Part shown: in pieces, positions 22,091-34,169 of the stretch
How the letters are laid out: every line of letters begins with the position of its first letter
Numbering within the stretch: the stretch's first letter is position 1
Source of the DNA: Oxytricha trifallax
Taxonomy: Eukaryota; Ciliophora; Spirotrichea; Sporadotrichida; Oxytrichidae
Direction: 5' to 3'
Length of the DNA stretch: 64,000 nucleotides
NCBI GenBank assembly: GCA_000711775.1
Contig: ARYC01019681.1
Span: 1 to 64,000 of the forward strand
Translations under genes and position numbers: made by a program
Notes under the pieces: generated by a model
The model's input: only the letters and a program-made list of their open reading frames with translations
What the model was told of the DNA's origin: nothing
Database searches by the model: none

Positions 22091-24300
22091 CAAAATCCCA
22101 AAATTCCTAGAGTAATTTCATTTATTATCTATTGATATATAGGTAAAGGTAGAATGAGGTATGATTTAATAGGGTTATGTAGGTTTTATAGTTAAAAAAA
22201 GTAATATTAGTGAGTTTATGCGAGTTTTGGGGTATAAATATGACAGTGAATATTTAGGTTGATTTTTGTAAATAACTCAAAACTATTTTAATTACACTTA
22301 TAAGGCAGTAGGCTGTTTTTCAAATCTCCTTCTACTTTAAGGTCTCCTTCTGTGAATTTTTAAATATAAAAATCTCATTCTAAGCCAGCAACATAAATAT
22401 TGTGCAACATCATGTGTACTATCATATTAATGATAAGACACTTTAATAATGGGCTCATTTCTCTCTTCTAGAGAGGAGTTATGTTTTATCGCCCATTCCC
22501 TGAGCTTCACATCTCTGCTTAACCCAGAGCTAACATATTTAAAAAAATTAAATACCTTAAAAGACAGTTAATTGCATAAAAAGAGTGATTGACTTTGATG
22601 TTCCATTTTTAAAGATAATTTAAATTATGTATTCAATTAAATGCAGAGGCCAAAAGAGCATTATATAAAATATATACACGCATGAGGCAGTATTCACGTT
22701 TAATACCTTCATATCAAGGTCTTGGTATAAGAGATAGAGCAACATATAAGTTTATGATTAAAAGGTTAAGGTTTAAACTCATGCTATTTTTGGTGGAATA
22801 AGTGAAGATAATGGCCTCGATACTTATGTTATCCACCTTCGCCTAATAAAGACTGAGCAATATTTTAAGTTCCTGCTTTAACTAATAGATAAGTACGCTG
22901 AAAAAAGAGATCATCTGTTTTTTGATAATTAGTCAGCTCACATACAAAAGACTCAAGCAAAAATATGAAAGCCTTTACATGCCACTTTATTTAATGTTCC
23001 TCACTGCCCTCAATTCACTGGAATTGAGTTAAATTGGGGGATATTGAAAGGTCGTTACAAAATTGCTGCTTTTTACCTGCTACATGATTTTAGGATTGAT
23101 AGAGTAGATTTATTAAAGAGTGTTGCTATGAGAGTTTATGATGATAAAACTAAAGTGTGCTCAATAAAATGAAGATTTTGTTATTTAATATAAGTATTCG
23201 ATTTAAGTAATTGAATGATTTCACATATTAAATGAACTCTTTTAAGGATATCGTTATTCTTTTCTTCATCTTATGGTTTACTTGATCCCATTTTTCTTCT
23301 CTAGATACTCGTTCCTGCATATTTTTTTATCTCGTCTGGTTTTTATAAATCTTTATATAATCTCTTAGTGAGTTCATGCTTTACATAAGACTTTCTCTTT
23401 CTGTTTAACTTTCTACGCACTTTCATCAAATATATAGCAGTGCCATTTTTTTTCCCTAAAAAGTTAGAGGTCTATGCTTACTAGAGATGTAAAGGATGCA
23501 TCTGCAGTTCCTAAAGCTAGGTTCACTTATTATTAATATTTCGTGCTTCTCTTTTTTTCTTCAATAGATATGATATATCGTTTTCTTTTGAGCTTAATTA
23601 CCTTATGTAAGCATGTTCTAAGTACTACAAAGAAATAATTTCTTGTAACTTATTGGAGAATTGTAATTTTGAAGGAAGATAAATAGATACATTTGGATCA
23701 CTCATAGCATCATGATCACAGAGATTTTTTGCTTGAAATTCAGGGTAGCTAGGTAACTCTTTTATTTTCCTTTCTTTAGTATTAAAAATTTTCTGATTTA
23801 TTTAGAAAAAAATAGTATCAAGTTTTTGTTCACACCTAAGTTGACAAATACAACTCAGCTATAGTTATTAAATAGATTTAAGGTGAAAATTATCTTGCTA
23901 TACAAAGTATTTGTTAAGGTCTTTTTTACTTCTGAGTCTTCCTATCAAATCTTGAGATTGAATTAATATTATCATACATATATTAATTAAACGTACTTAA
24001 ATTTTACTATTAAATAAAGAGATCAACCTGATTCTCATACATTCTTTAAGTTCAGAGTTTGACTTCCATTATTATCATACTCTCTCTATTAAATTGCTTC
24101 TCATAATAATTAATTTAATCAAGTGTTCCTGCTAATTATTTTAAACTTAGTCAATTTCAATAGTTTATAGAGAATTGAAGCTTCTGGACTTGGCAACGCT
24201 TGATGCACCTTGATTTATTTAAGAGAAGGATGAAGAGATGGGGATATTAAGTGTAATATTTAGGCTCTAGCATCAATAGTTCTAGATTACAATATGCCAA
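22091..24300. mobile_element. TBE copy 3, decayed, opposite orientation
   Basis: Left end CAAAATCCCAAAATTCC at 22091. The transposase lies on the plus strand (about 22430-23170; VPHCPQFTGIELNWG near 23010), a decayed 22-kDa ORF on the minus strand (about 23250-23990), then a stub resembling the kinase 3' end (near 24220-24290). Most of the zinc-finger/kinase gene is missing and no right terminus was recognised, so the right limit is approximate. More diverged than copies 1 and 2. Confidence 0.75.
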
Positions 24301-25453
24301 AAATTATTACAGCAAAAATTCAGCTTTGGTCAGGGTAAAGATAATAAACATTATCCCAACAACACGAAATACTTACTTGAATTTTATATATAACTTTGAA
24401 TCTTACAGGGAAATAAATTATAAGCAGCACACTCAAATATTCATGCTCGACTCGAGCTGCACCGTTGCTTGAGTATTGCCAACAGTACTATTTTTATCTC
24501 TTATGAAATTTTTTTAAAAATTAAATATATGTAATAATGCAAAATAAAACAGTCCGCTATCGAATTTTGCTTAATCTTTCTCATATACAGAAGAGACGGC
24601 AAAAGAAAATGGCATATGATTGGATTAAATAAATCTCTTGATGTATATTAAACTTGATTAAACTTCTCAATAGATATATCTTTTGCTCCAATACTTATTT
24701 ATTAAATTTCTTATCTTTTGTTCTCTTTTTTTACATACTATCAAAAATTCTCATGAAATCCTTTAGATTCAGATCAATAAGTAGTTATCATCAAACTTGA
24801 TTGTAGTTTGAACTTGATAATTTTATAATATGACTACTCAGGATTATTAAACCTTGACATTGTGCTATCATTAAAGCAAAATATCAGCTCCACATTAAAA
24901 TCTATTGTTTTTACGAGTAAAGGATAACAAAACCCTGGGATATTCCGTACTTTTTTTATTAAAGTAAAAAAAATCATCGAATTTCAGTTTCAAACTCTTA
25001 CCATCAGAAATATTAATTCAACTTCAACCAACTAGACAATAATTCCGCTACATAATTAATATTTTTATATTTTATTTACAAATTTTACGATGTATCTATA
25101 TTTTTACAATAATTTATAATTTTTGAAAATTTGCTCAATTAGAATATTCAAAAATTTATTAATTAAAAGGCAAAATATAAAAATTATTATTGAATGTTTA
25201 TTTATAAATAAAGTAATTAGATTCAGAGTAATCAAATCATAAATCCATTACAATAGAATAAAAATAAAAAGTTTCTTCAATAATTAAAAGATTAATAAAG
25301 TAAGTTGTATAAATACTAATGTTTACTGACACTTAATATTGAAAAAAAAACTAAACAATTTAGTAAAATATTGTAAAATATCTATTAACTCTTAGTTATT
25401 TCAGCAATAATATTAAATAATCTAATTTTACTTAAAAATAAATCCATTTATAA
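24301..25453. other. AT-rich DNA, partly upstream region of the secreted-protein gene
   Basis: No gene supported. 25200-25453 resembles 13590-13845 upstream of the truncated copy, marking the extent of that duplication. Confidence 0.5.
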
Positions 25454-26143
25454 ATGAAGACTGCTGTTTTATTCACAACTCTCGTGGCTCTGATGTCCTA
25501 CTCCTCAGCCTCACAAATCTCCCTCCAAGCCACCAAGACCTTTGGAGAGGACAACAAATACATCAAGGCAATTGAAGGTGGATTGGGAGTGACCTTCGCT
25601 GCTTACAATCAATTGTTGTAAAGAGATAGTTCCTAGACACAGGCAGATGAGTGCTACAAGGATTTGTGGGCACTCACAGACGATATTACCAGCAGTTTCA
25701 ATGCTATTGGTAGACATAATATAAATAAATCATTGACATAATCTTATTTTACCAATATAAAACTGAAAAACACCGTTTTTAAATAAATAGACCAACTGAA
25801 ATCAAGGATTGGATTTCTAGTGTTGTCTCAGCTTTTAACCTTATTAAATCTACAATGATGAGCGTAAAGGCTTGAAATCATTTTATCAATATAAGAATTT
25901 TATGATAAAACCCTTAATATTTTTCAAATTAAAATGGCTTGTTTCCCCTTGTATATGGAGTCACCCCCAGCATACGTCCCAATAGAGGTATCCACAACTA
26001 AATTTATCCTGACTAAGGTTTTGGCACTAGCTTCAAGCGCATCCACTTTAATTTCCGAGCCTGATATGCTTAACATGAGCAAGGCCATCACCACTGCCGT
26101 ACTCACCGTACAAGAAATTGTTATGTATATTAAGGATATGTGA
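25454..26143 (+). CDS. Secreted two-cysteine family protein, member 2
   Basis: Three MDSs joined by two well-read pointers. MDS1 (25454-25715) gives the signal peptide MKTAVLFTTLVALMSYSSAS and QADECYKDLWALTDDITSSF. MDS2 (25788-25874) gives PTEIKDWISSVVSAFNLIKS. MDS3 (25936-26143) gives CFPLYMESPPAYVPIEVS and ends QEIVMYIKDM-TGA. Total about 181 residues with two Cys that match those of the gene at 11551, suggesting one conserved disulphide. Secreted or lysosomal by its leader; function unknown. Codon use is GC-richer than the flanks, which argues for a real expressed gene. Confidence 0.9.
25711..25787 (+). other. IES with pointer TAGAC
   Basis: TAGAC at 25711-25715 and 25788-25792. Excision of 77 bp joins FNAIGR to PTEIKD in frame; reading it as a GT-AG intron instead gives an immediate TGA. 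Confidence 0.85.
25869..25935 (+). other. IES with pointer GGCTTG
   Basis: GGCTTG at 25869-25874 and 25936-25941. Excision of 67 bp removes an in-frame TGA and joins MMSVKA to CFPLYMES, which the paralog supports (VHCLPLFKES). Confidence 0.9.
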
Positions 26144-27307
26144 GGAAAGTTATATGAAGTAATTTTAATTTTCCTAGAAATTCCAAATAAAAATTAGACA
26201 TTTTTCATAAAATATTTATTAAGGAACAAGTTTTCTCTTTGAAATATCAAACTTAACAAAACTAAATTAACTGCTTATTGAAAACTGACTCATAAATTTG
26301 GAGATTATTATTTATGAAATAAATAAACTCATTAATTACATAAAATTTTTTTATGAAAATTTTGGTAGTTTTCTTACACTTTTTTTACAAAAATCAAACA
26401 AAATATAGGGAATGTTAATGTATTCATGAGTCAGTTCAATCCAATGCAATATAATTACTAATAAATTTTAATTGAAAAAATTTCTCTAAAACTAAGAATC
26501 TGATCATAAAAAATTATAAATACAAATTTCAATCAATAGTTATAGAAAGAAATTAAACAGTAAATTGTATCAGCAAACTTTTTATTAAATATAATACACC
26601 TAAAGTTCTTTCTGAAATAGATATGACATGGAAAATTATCTAATAAATATTAAATTAATTAATTTATATTGTAGGAGTACATTTGAATTTAGGAAAAAGT
26701 ATAATCAATTTAATATATAAAAGTTATTTTTCCTAAACAAGACAAAATTATTACTTTTTTATAGTGAATTTAAGTCAACTAAATTTTACTAAATTTTGCT
26801 TTTGCCTATCTATAGGGTAGATTAATCAAAGATAATCTTTTGTTTACGAACAATCATAAAAATAATTTGATATTAAAGTTAATTAATATTTTTAAATGAA
26901 AATATAAAGAGTTTAATCAATAAAAAGTATAGTTAAATTTGAATTTATGTTATAAAATAACAAATTTGTCTAGTTTAAAACAAAGTTAACTCCCATCGAT
27001 TGGATTCATAAATAATTTCAATTAATTCCACAAATCCAATTTATTTTTACAGTAAAAAACGAAGTAAAACTGCTAAATAAAAGATATTTTCAAGTATTTT
27101 ACCAATAAAAATAGCTTTAAAAAAAATAAAGCAAATCAATAAAATAAGTTGCAATATAAATGCTATAAATTTAAAATATATTTAAAAGAGTCAATAGAAG
27201 TATAGTTTAATAAGAAAATAAATTTAAATATAATTTTTCCAAATCATTTCTAATCAAACTTTGATATATTAAATTTTACTAACTAAATATAGAAAAATAA
27301 ATTAATA
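26144..27307. other. AT-rich intergenic spacer
   Basis: No gene seen. Part of 27040-27200 resembles DNA upstream of the secreted-protein genes (ATAAGTTGCAATATAAATGC), possibly a shared promoter-type sequence or duplication edge. Confidence 0.4.
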
Positions 27308-30300
27308 ATGGATAAACAAAGCTCTTAAGATAAAACTTCTTTAATCTATAATACTTAAGATCATTCCAGAATTAACAGACATAATTTTATGTAAAATTAG
27401 TTTATATCAAATTCCTCACATAAAGAATCACAAAAACTAAACATATTCACAAGTAATTTTACCCCATTAAACGCAGACATCAAAATTAATAGTGTGCAGA
27501 ATATATTATAGAATGATTATATAACAAGTGATTTGATACATAATTCAGATGTTATCTTGGTAAGTTCAAGAATATTGGATTAAGAATTTGATAATCAAAA
27601 TTAAACTGGAGTTATAATAAATTTTTTAAAAAAAGTATCATATTATACTCCTTAAACATAATTTATTATAAGTAAAGTGATTAAAGAAGTATAATTCCAT
27701 AATCTAAGTAAATACTTAAGTAAGCCAATTTAGTAAAACACATCAAATCACCTTATAGCTTAAACAAAATTTGATAATTTAATGCTATATATTTTAATAA
27801 ATTAATGTTATTTAAGGTTACCCGCTTATTCCACCAAGAGGAGTAGATAAATAGGTATATATGAAACCAATAATTTTGATACCTCTGAATCAAATAAATT
27901 ACAGGTTAAAACTTAGAATTATAACATAAATTTGTCAAAGAATCATAAAAGAAATCATACCTTCACACCAGCTTCCATAAACCAACATTAACCAAATTTA
28001 TAAACAAATAATTAAAAAAGTGATTAGGTAGAAGAATTTTCATAATTAACTGAGCCCAGTAAATAGTAAATTGAGAAATTTCAGAAAATACAATTGAACA
28101 AAATCTACTTTAAAAACTCAAAATACTCTCTCTCTGTCCCAAAATAGAGGGATATTATTAATTCATTTTTACATTCAATCTATAAAAAAACTTCAATTTA
28201 TTATAGAACTCCATAGCAATAAGCTTAAACTCTATCAAATCAAAGCGAATAACAATTATTACCATTAATATAGAAGAATAAATTTTAAAATTAGGACCAC
28301 CAAAGTACTTTAAATCAATAAAGTAATTTCAAAGTCAAATATTTTGAAGATAAGCAATCTAAATATCTGTAATATAGTTAGCCAATATTGCTAGTTGATA
28401 ATATTGCTGGAACATTATTTATTGGATTAGTTTAGAGATAACTGTAGAAAATTATTTAATTAAGTATAATTTTAATTGAAAATTATCTATTATCCCATTT
28501 AAAGAAATCCAAATATATATATATATATATGGAGGTCTTCTCCAAATATAAATTTACTTTAATTTAATTCATAAATAAGGAGGATCATCTTTATAATTAA
28601 ATTTGCTCATTCTTTTATAAAAATTGTACTCTAAAATAAAGTCAATATATATAATAAAAAACAACGTGACTTGTTCAAACTTAATTTCAATTCTTTTCTA
28701 TAAATCTTAATTAAAAAATTTAGAGTAATAATAGCTAAAACTAAAATTCTTACTTATAGTAAGGAGATGCTAGCCAAGAAGATATGATTTAACTAACAAC
28801 TGTAACACCTGACCTAGAAATAGGGCAGTAATACACAAATCTATTCATTATTATTAAATTTAAGGAATTTATATATCAAATCCCATTAATTTTATGTATA
28901 TAAATAATAAATATAAATCAACAATTTCTCAATCAAACAGTTAGCACATAAGACATGCATCATTTAAGAAGCTAAAAGCGTAATTTATTTGGGAATTTAA
29001 TAAGAAATAAGCAAGAATTAGACATTGAACATTAAAAACTAATGAACTCTCCTTAAAAGATATAACCTAAGTCAAATACAAATTCTAGATTAGGAGAGAA
29101 TATTAATGGAAATTTCTAAATTAAAAATTCAAATTAGTCCATGATCTAGACATTTATGGTGTACGAAAATATATTACCTCGATTTGTATTATAATTATAA
29201 TTATCAAATTTCTAAAAAGAGTAATATAGATTATTTAATTTTTAGCATAATTTTTCACCTTTAAAAGTAAAAATTAAAAATTAAAAAGTCTGCTTTATCC
29301 GAATTTAATTAATGACTAATTAGTTAATTATTTCATATTTTTATTAGATTTTAATAATGTAAAAATAATTTTTCTAACTATTGTGAATTCATCATTCCAT
29401 AATTTTTTAATGATAAAATGAAAAATAAACATAATTTTGAAAGCGTGTTTTAGAGAAGATTAAGAACTAATAGAGCTTCAGATATCATAAATAATTAAAT
29501 AGTAACTGATGAAATAAATTTAATAAAGATTACAGATCCAAAAGTCTTATAACATCAAAATCATTGGGGGAGGGTGTGCTAGTCAATAAGAATATTTTTT
29601 TAGAAATTTTTTTTCCGACATTTTCAAATGACATATGGCACAAATACTTTGAATTTTTCTTTAAAAATTAATTTTTTCTTCTATAAATTAATATTTGTTT
29701 TTGAACTAAATTTTTAATTTAAATTTTACCTTCTCTAAATTTATCTTACATCATAATATTTATAAGCTATGAACACTTAACTTTTTTTTGAATCTTAAAA
29801 GATTAAAAAAAATATATACTTTCCTTAATTATTTTTGTAAGATAATTTATTAAAAATTTACTGCAAAAATTAAACAGGTAACATTTATTTATATGACAAG
29901 AAGCTTTCCCTCTAAATCTCAATTATTTAATTAATTGCAACTAATCTCCCATAGATATTGATAATTTATTTGACTCACATGAATTACTAAAGTATAAAAA
30001 GAAATAGTATGAATCCAATTAAAATCATTAAAAAATCAGTCTTTAAAAATTATAAAATTTTTAGGTTTATGATTAAAATACAACTCAAAGCAAATTTGAA
30101 ACTAACAAGAATAATCTTAATATTAGCAATAATCGATTACCACTTTTTCAACAGTTAATTTATAACCCAGATTAAAATATTTTGAATAGATAAAATTTAG
30201 AAAAAGAGTAGGAGAAATCTTCGAGGAAATTTCTGAAAAATGTTCTCATCAATTAAAACAAATATTTTAAAAATTCAGAGATAAAAATAGATAGGTAAAA

Positions 30301-31110
30301 TTTGAATGATTTTTCTCAATAAAATATAAGGTAATAATTAGTAATGTAATAGAATTTAACATTATTATTTAATAATTAATTTTTTTTAATTTTTTATTTA
30401 CTCGCCTTAAATAAAATGCTATTGTTAACACTTAAATTTAAACGTAGATAATTGATTAAAATATTTCTCATTATAACACAGAAAATCGTAATCAATAATA
30501 AGACCCCAGATTCCCTATAGATAAGAAACTAGTCATTAAGAAAAATAGAGTAAAGTTTAATTCTGTGAAACATAGATCATAAATTATGGGAGCTTAAGAA
30601 TTTGACCAGTTAAATGAGATCAGATTATTTGATCAAGAAAAAAGTCAAGAATCCATAAATTTGCTTAGCTATGGTGTTAGTAATGAATAAAACTCCATAT
30701 TAGGCTAGTATAATTTAAATTAAAACACAAATCCATCAATTAAATTAAGCAAAATTAAGAGGTAGACTAGTATATTACCTACAGACATTAATTAAGAGAG
30801 TATTACGAAGTTACTAAGTAAGTAAAATACAAAAAATATGGAATAAAAGTAGAAGTTTTAAAAGCTTATGGAATTTGATGCAGAGTCATTTATTTATAAT
30901 TATCTTGGAAATATTATGAGAATATTATAACTTAAAAATTAAATTAAATCATAAGTAATAGACTTGGAAAATTAGCTTAATAAAATTAAAGAAACGAAAA
31001 GAAATGAGTTATTTAATTAGACTTCTTATCAAAATTTTAGAAATAAAAATGTGTAAGAACTCTAGTAAAGTCCATTATTAGTAAGAAGAGTGACTTTTTA
31101 AATTGAATGA
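27308..31110 (+). CDS. Long Q/N-rich protein gene, several segments
   Basis: From ATG 27308 (MDKQSSQDKTSLIYN) one frame, rich in TAA/TAG-encoded Gln, stays open to about 28560. Further coding-looking stretches follow at 28760-29360 (TTVTPDLEIGQQYTNLF; NLIRNKQELDIEHQKLMNS), 29410-29580, 30095-30350 and 30430-31110. The last reads KVKFNSVKHRSQIMGAQEFD, then a coiled-coil region (QLKNQIKSQVIDLENQLNK), and ends RRVTFQIE-TGA. Phases change between blocks, so IESs or introns lie between them, but no pointer could be fixed. Probably one protein of about 1000 residues, largely disordered; family not recognised. It could also be two genes. Confidence 0.55.
28512..28530. repeat. (TA)n microsatellite
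   Basis: About 19 bp of pure AT alternation, near a likely MDS/IES boundary of the Q/N-rich gene. Confidence 0.8.
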
Positions 31111-31243
31111 GTATATATTAAGGTAATTTTTTATTTATATTTAAAAAATAGGAACAGCATGAATATATTCATGCTCTGATTACAAATTTATGAGATTGAA
31201 GAATGTTTAATATAATTAATAATTATAATTTCATTGAATATAA

Positions 31244-31933
31244 ATGGATCTCTTCTACAAGCCAGCTCTTGAAAGATTTGACGAGTGCGCTGCTCTCGAA
31301 GACAATTATATGAATTGCCTCTTCCAGAAGGCACTCAAGGATCGCGTAGTCTCTAACATGTGCAATCTCGACTCAATTCTCTGGTTCCATCTCGAGTGTC
31401 CAAAGGCCTCCTCTAAGTTCGATAACCCAATTGAATATAAGCGTAAAATTGCCAATTTCTTGGCTGAACAAAAGACCATAAATTTAGTTTCCTTTTGATA
31501 AACAGGTTATAGGACTTAAATTTATGAACTTGTTTCATATTTAAATTACATTTAACCTATCAAGAAAACATCAACGATAGAAGTGAGGAGTACCAGAGAG
31601 TTGCATCAACTTACAAAGGTATCTCTTATCCTGAGGATCTCAAGGAGAGAAAGGAACTCAGACAGTATCAAGAAATCTTCGATCAGCATTCTCCATCACT
31701 TAGACCAGAGCCTGAAGATCAATACGAAGAGGAAGATTTGAATTTAATTCAGCTTATTCTTGTTTGTTAGATTAATGAGATAAAGAGAATTTTAAGATTT
31801 AGACGATGTCTATGATGCCGATGTAAAAGAAAAGGATATGGTTTACTAGGATCCAGAATGGCACAAGACCAGACCAATCACAATGGAGGACACCAAGAAA
31901 TTCGCACCATAATAGGAAGTTGCAGAAGAATGA
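31244..31933 (+). CDS. Twin CxnC (CHCH-like) protein
   Basis: Three MDSs: 31244-31471, 31561-31739, 31794-31933. It begins MDLFYKPALERFDECAALED and shows a Cys pair spaced C-x9-C (ECAALEDNYMNCLF) and another spaced C-x11-C (MCNLDSILWFHLECP). This is the pattern of helical-hairpin proteins oxidised in the mitochondrial intermembrane space (family knowledge). A charged, partly acidic C-terminal half follows (YPEDLKERKELRQYQ, PEPEDQYEEEDLDD), ending QQEVAEE-TGA. No signal peptide, as expected for that import route. Which respiratory or assembly factor it is cannot be told from sequence alone. Confidence 0.85.
31469..31560 (+). other. IES with pointer CAA
   Basis: CAA at 31469-31471 and 31561-31563. 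Excision (92 bp) joins FLAEQ to ENINDRSEEY in frame and removes an in-frame TGA. Confidence 0.75.
31733..31793 (+). other. IES with pointer AAGATTT
   Basis: AAGATTT at 31733-31739 and 31794-31800. Excision (61 bp) gives QYEEEDLDDVYDAD. Confidence 0.9.
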
Positions 31934-32092
31934 TGAAAAATGGTAGAGTTTAAAAAACTGTACAAACAAAGAGAGGTTAACAGTGCTTTTAACAATGTTT
32001 TATTAAAGACATTAACATAAGCCATTAATCACTCTTATTATTTAACTTACTTTAAAATATTTTAAACTTAAGCAATCACTCTATTACTTAAT

Positions 32093-33818
32093 TCAATACA
32101 ATATTTCATAGCCAGGGAACCTCACTAATTTTTTATCTTTTCTTAGTAATTCACAGTAAAATACAATTTGACCTCCGAGTCCCTCCATTAAGCTGAAGGG
32201 AGTGTCGGGTATTCCAACTTTCATTCTTCCTGGATCATCATACTCTGCTACTATTTTATTGAAATGAAAAAGTTTATTATATATTTAAAAATTATTTTTT
32301 AGTATATAATTTTCTAGATATCTTCATCGAAGGTTGCCAATCCAAAGTGAACACTTCTCTCAAGCCATAAATCATCATTCATAAATCTGTACATGCTATG
32401 CAATGCGAGTCCATTTCCACTGATTCCATGACAAATTCCATTGCCCTTTTTAAGCAAACCTCTCTCCCAGATAAGTTCAGCTGTCTTAATCAAAGCATCT
32501 AGGTATATCTTATCTCCAAATGTCTTGTAGGCACTTATAATAAATGGAACTGCCCCTGTTGATCCATGACAGAAGTGTACAAGGAGATCGTCTTTCTTGC
32601 CTAAACTTGAAGGGAAGTTTCCACTATCAAATTATAGATCGAGGAGATAATCGCAGCTGTTTTTTAACACAGACATCAGATTCTTGTCACTCTAGAGATC
32701 TGGGATTATATTTACAGCTTAAAGTAGCATTTAAAGCACACCCATCAACCCATGAGCTCCTCCCAAGTAGAACTTATTTTCATGTCTATCTCTAGGCCAT
32801 TTAATCAGTATGAAATCCTGATTTTTGCTCCATTTCTTACCGTCCTTAATTATCACATCAATCAATCTTTTGCAGAGTTGAATTGTTTATTTGTGATTCT
32901 TATCAAATTCTGTTAGAATCATGAGCAAAGAGTAAAGGTACCCTGAGATTCCATAAAGCACTTCATCTTCTACATAATCCATATGTCTAAATTATACAAA
33001 TAAATGATTGTAAATCATATATTTTTTTAGAACCTAAATCATTTTTTATTCTATATAGATGTGAATAGCCAAGATCATTCTCAAAATACTCAAAATGCTT
33101 TAATATCTTGCCAACCATAGTCTCCATTTACTCTTAGTCGCCTAATTTCTTGTAATACATCAGACCTGTGGTGAAGAGGCCAGCGACTGACATAAAATAC
33201 GAAGGACATTCTAAACCTTTTTTACATTTTCCATGTTCAACTAGTTTAATGTTGATATCAAGACTTTATTCGAATTTCTCCTGAGTACTCTTAGTTAATA
33301 ATAATTTCATAAGAAAATAACTTTCATTTTTTCATTTTAATTGAATTTTAAAATCTATTAACTATATTTTTAAAAGTATAACTCTTCACCAGTCCCTCAA
33401 ACTCTTAAGTGTTAATGTTTTCCTATGATTTCATTTCTGAGAAGTACTCAAAAAGTTTAAAGTAAGTATAGACTACACCCCCACTTCCAATGTAAAGCGA
33501 GGTGTCTATTTTGGTTAATCCATCGCTATATAATCTCAATTGACTGATCACATCAAATTATTAATTTTACAATGTAACATTATTAACTGAGGAATAAATG
33601 AAAAATTCATTATCAAATACTATTAAAATTATTATTAAAAAAATTTAAAAAAATTGAATCAAACTTCTCTTCATATTCCCTGAATACTATAAATTAAACA
33701 ATGAATTTCTTAATATCGAATTACACTTAAATAAGTTCTCTTAAATTGCTGGGTAGGCTTGGTTGCTATCAAGAGAATTATCCAAATAATCGTTCTTTAT
33801 ATATCTCTTTTTGTCCAT
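32093..33818 (-). CDS. LANCL: LanC-like protein (LANCL family)
   Basis: Minus-strand gene in five MDSs, non-scrambled: 33652-33818, 33378-33543, 33050-33322, 32309-32989, 32093-32257. Eukaryotic LANCL proteins are alpha/alpha-toroid zinc proteins related to bacterial LanC cyclases; they bind glutathione and add it to dehydroamino acids (family knowledge). Visible motifs in order: SLYIGSGGVVYTYFKLFEYF, VLYGISGYLYSLLMILTEF, YLGGAHGLMGVL, HFCHGSTGAVPF (first Zn Cys), GICHGISGNGLALHSMY (Zn Cys and His) and the C-terminal IPDTPFSLMEGLGGQ. All three zinc ligands are kept. Start MDKKRYIKNDYLDN; stop TGA 32093-32095. About 390 residues, normal for the family. Confidence 0.95.
32258..32313 (-). other. 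IES 4 of the LANCL gene, pointer AAAAT
   Basis: AAAAT at 32313-32309 and 32257-32253; excision (56 bp) gives DEDIQKIVAEYDDPGR just before the conserved PDTPFSL motif. Confidence 0.8.
32990..33053 (-). other. IES 3 of the LANCL gene, pointer TAGA
   Basis: TAGA at 33053-33050 and 32989-32986; excision (64 bp) gives YSHLYRHMDYVEDEVLYG. A GT-AG intron reading at this place breaks frame. Confidence 0.8.
33323..33383 (-). other. IES 2 of the LANCL gene, pointer AGTTAT
   Basis: AGTTAT at 33383-33378 and 33322-33317 (coding strand); excision (61 bp) gives LVKSYFLMKLLL. Confidence 0.85.
33544..33657 (-). other. IES 1 of the LANCL gene, pointer TCAATT
   Basis: On the coding strand TCAATT occurs at 33657-33652 and 33543-33538, in the same codon phase; excision (114 bp) gives KRSLIQLRLYSDGLTK. 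Confidence 0.75.
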
Positions 33819-34169
33819 GAGGTTATAATAAAATTACTGAAGAAAAAAATACTTTGATATTAGTTTAAATTTAATTGATTATTTCCTAATTTTAATTTTA
33901 TAGTTCAATCAGAAAAAATAATATTATTTAATTTAAATATTTTTTCTTGAAGACTAAGGATTGCGGAAATATATTTTAAAATATAGATAGTTAGTGAGCT
34001 TTTATAAACATTTTTAAAATTCAAAGGTTATATAAAGCCTAATACAAACGTTCTTTATTAATAATAAGGAAATGTGGATTAAATGATGCATCAAATTACA
34101 ATTTATTTTCACTTATTGAAGGAAAAAACATGAAAAATATAATCACTTTATATTTAAAGTGAAAGGTGA

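Noticed and set aside
25710-25790. GT-AG intron in the secreted-protein gene
   Set aside because: Splicing there shifts frame to a quick TGA, whereas the TAGAC pointer model keeps frame.
27820-28420. PILLVDN resembling the start of a response-regulator receiver domain
   Set aside because: Only one short motif; the paired Asp, the phospho-acceptor Asp and the Lys of receiver domains are not seen downstream.
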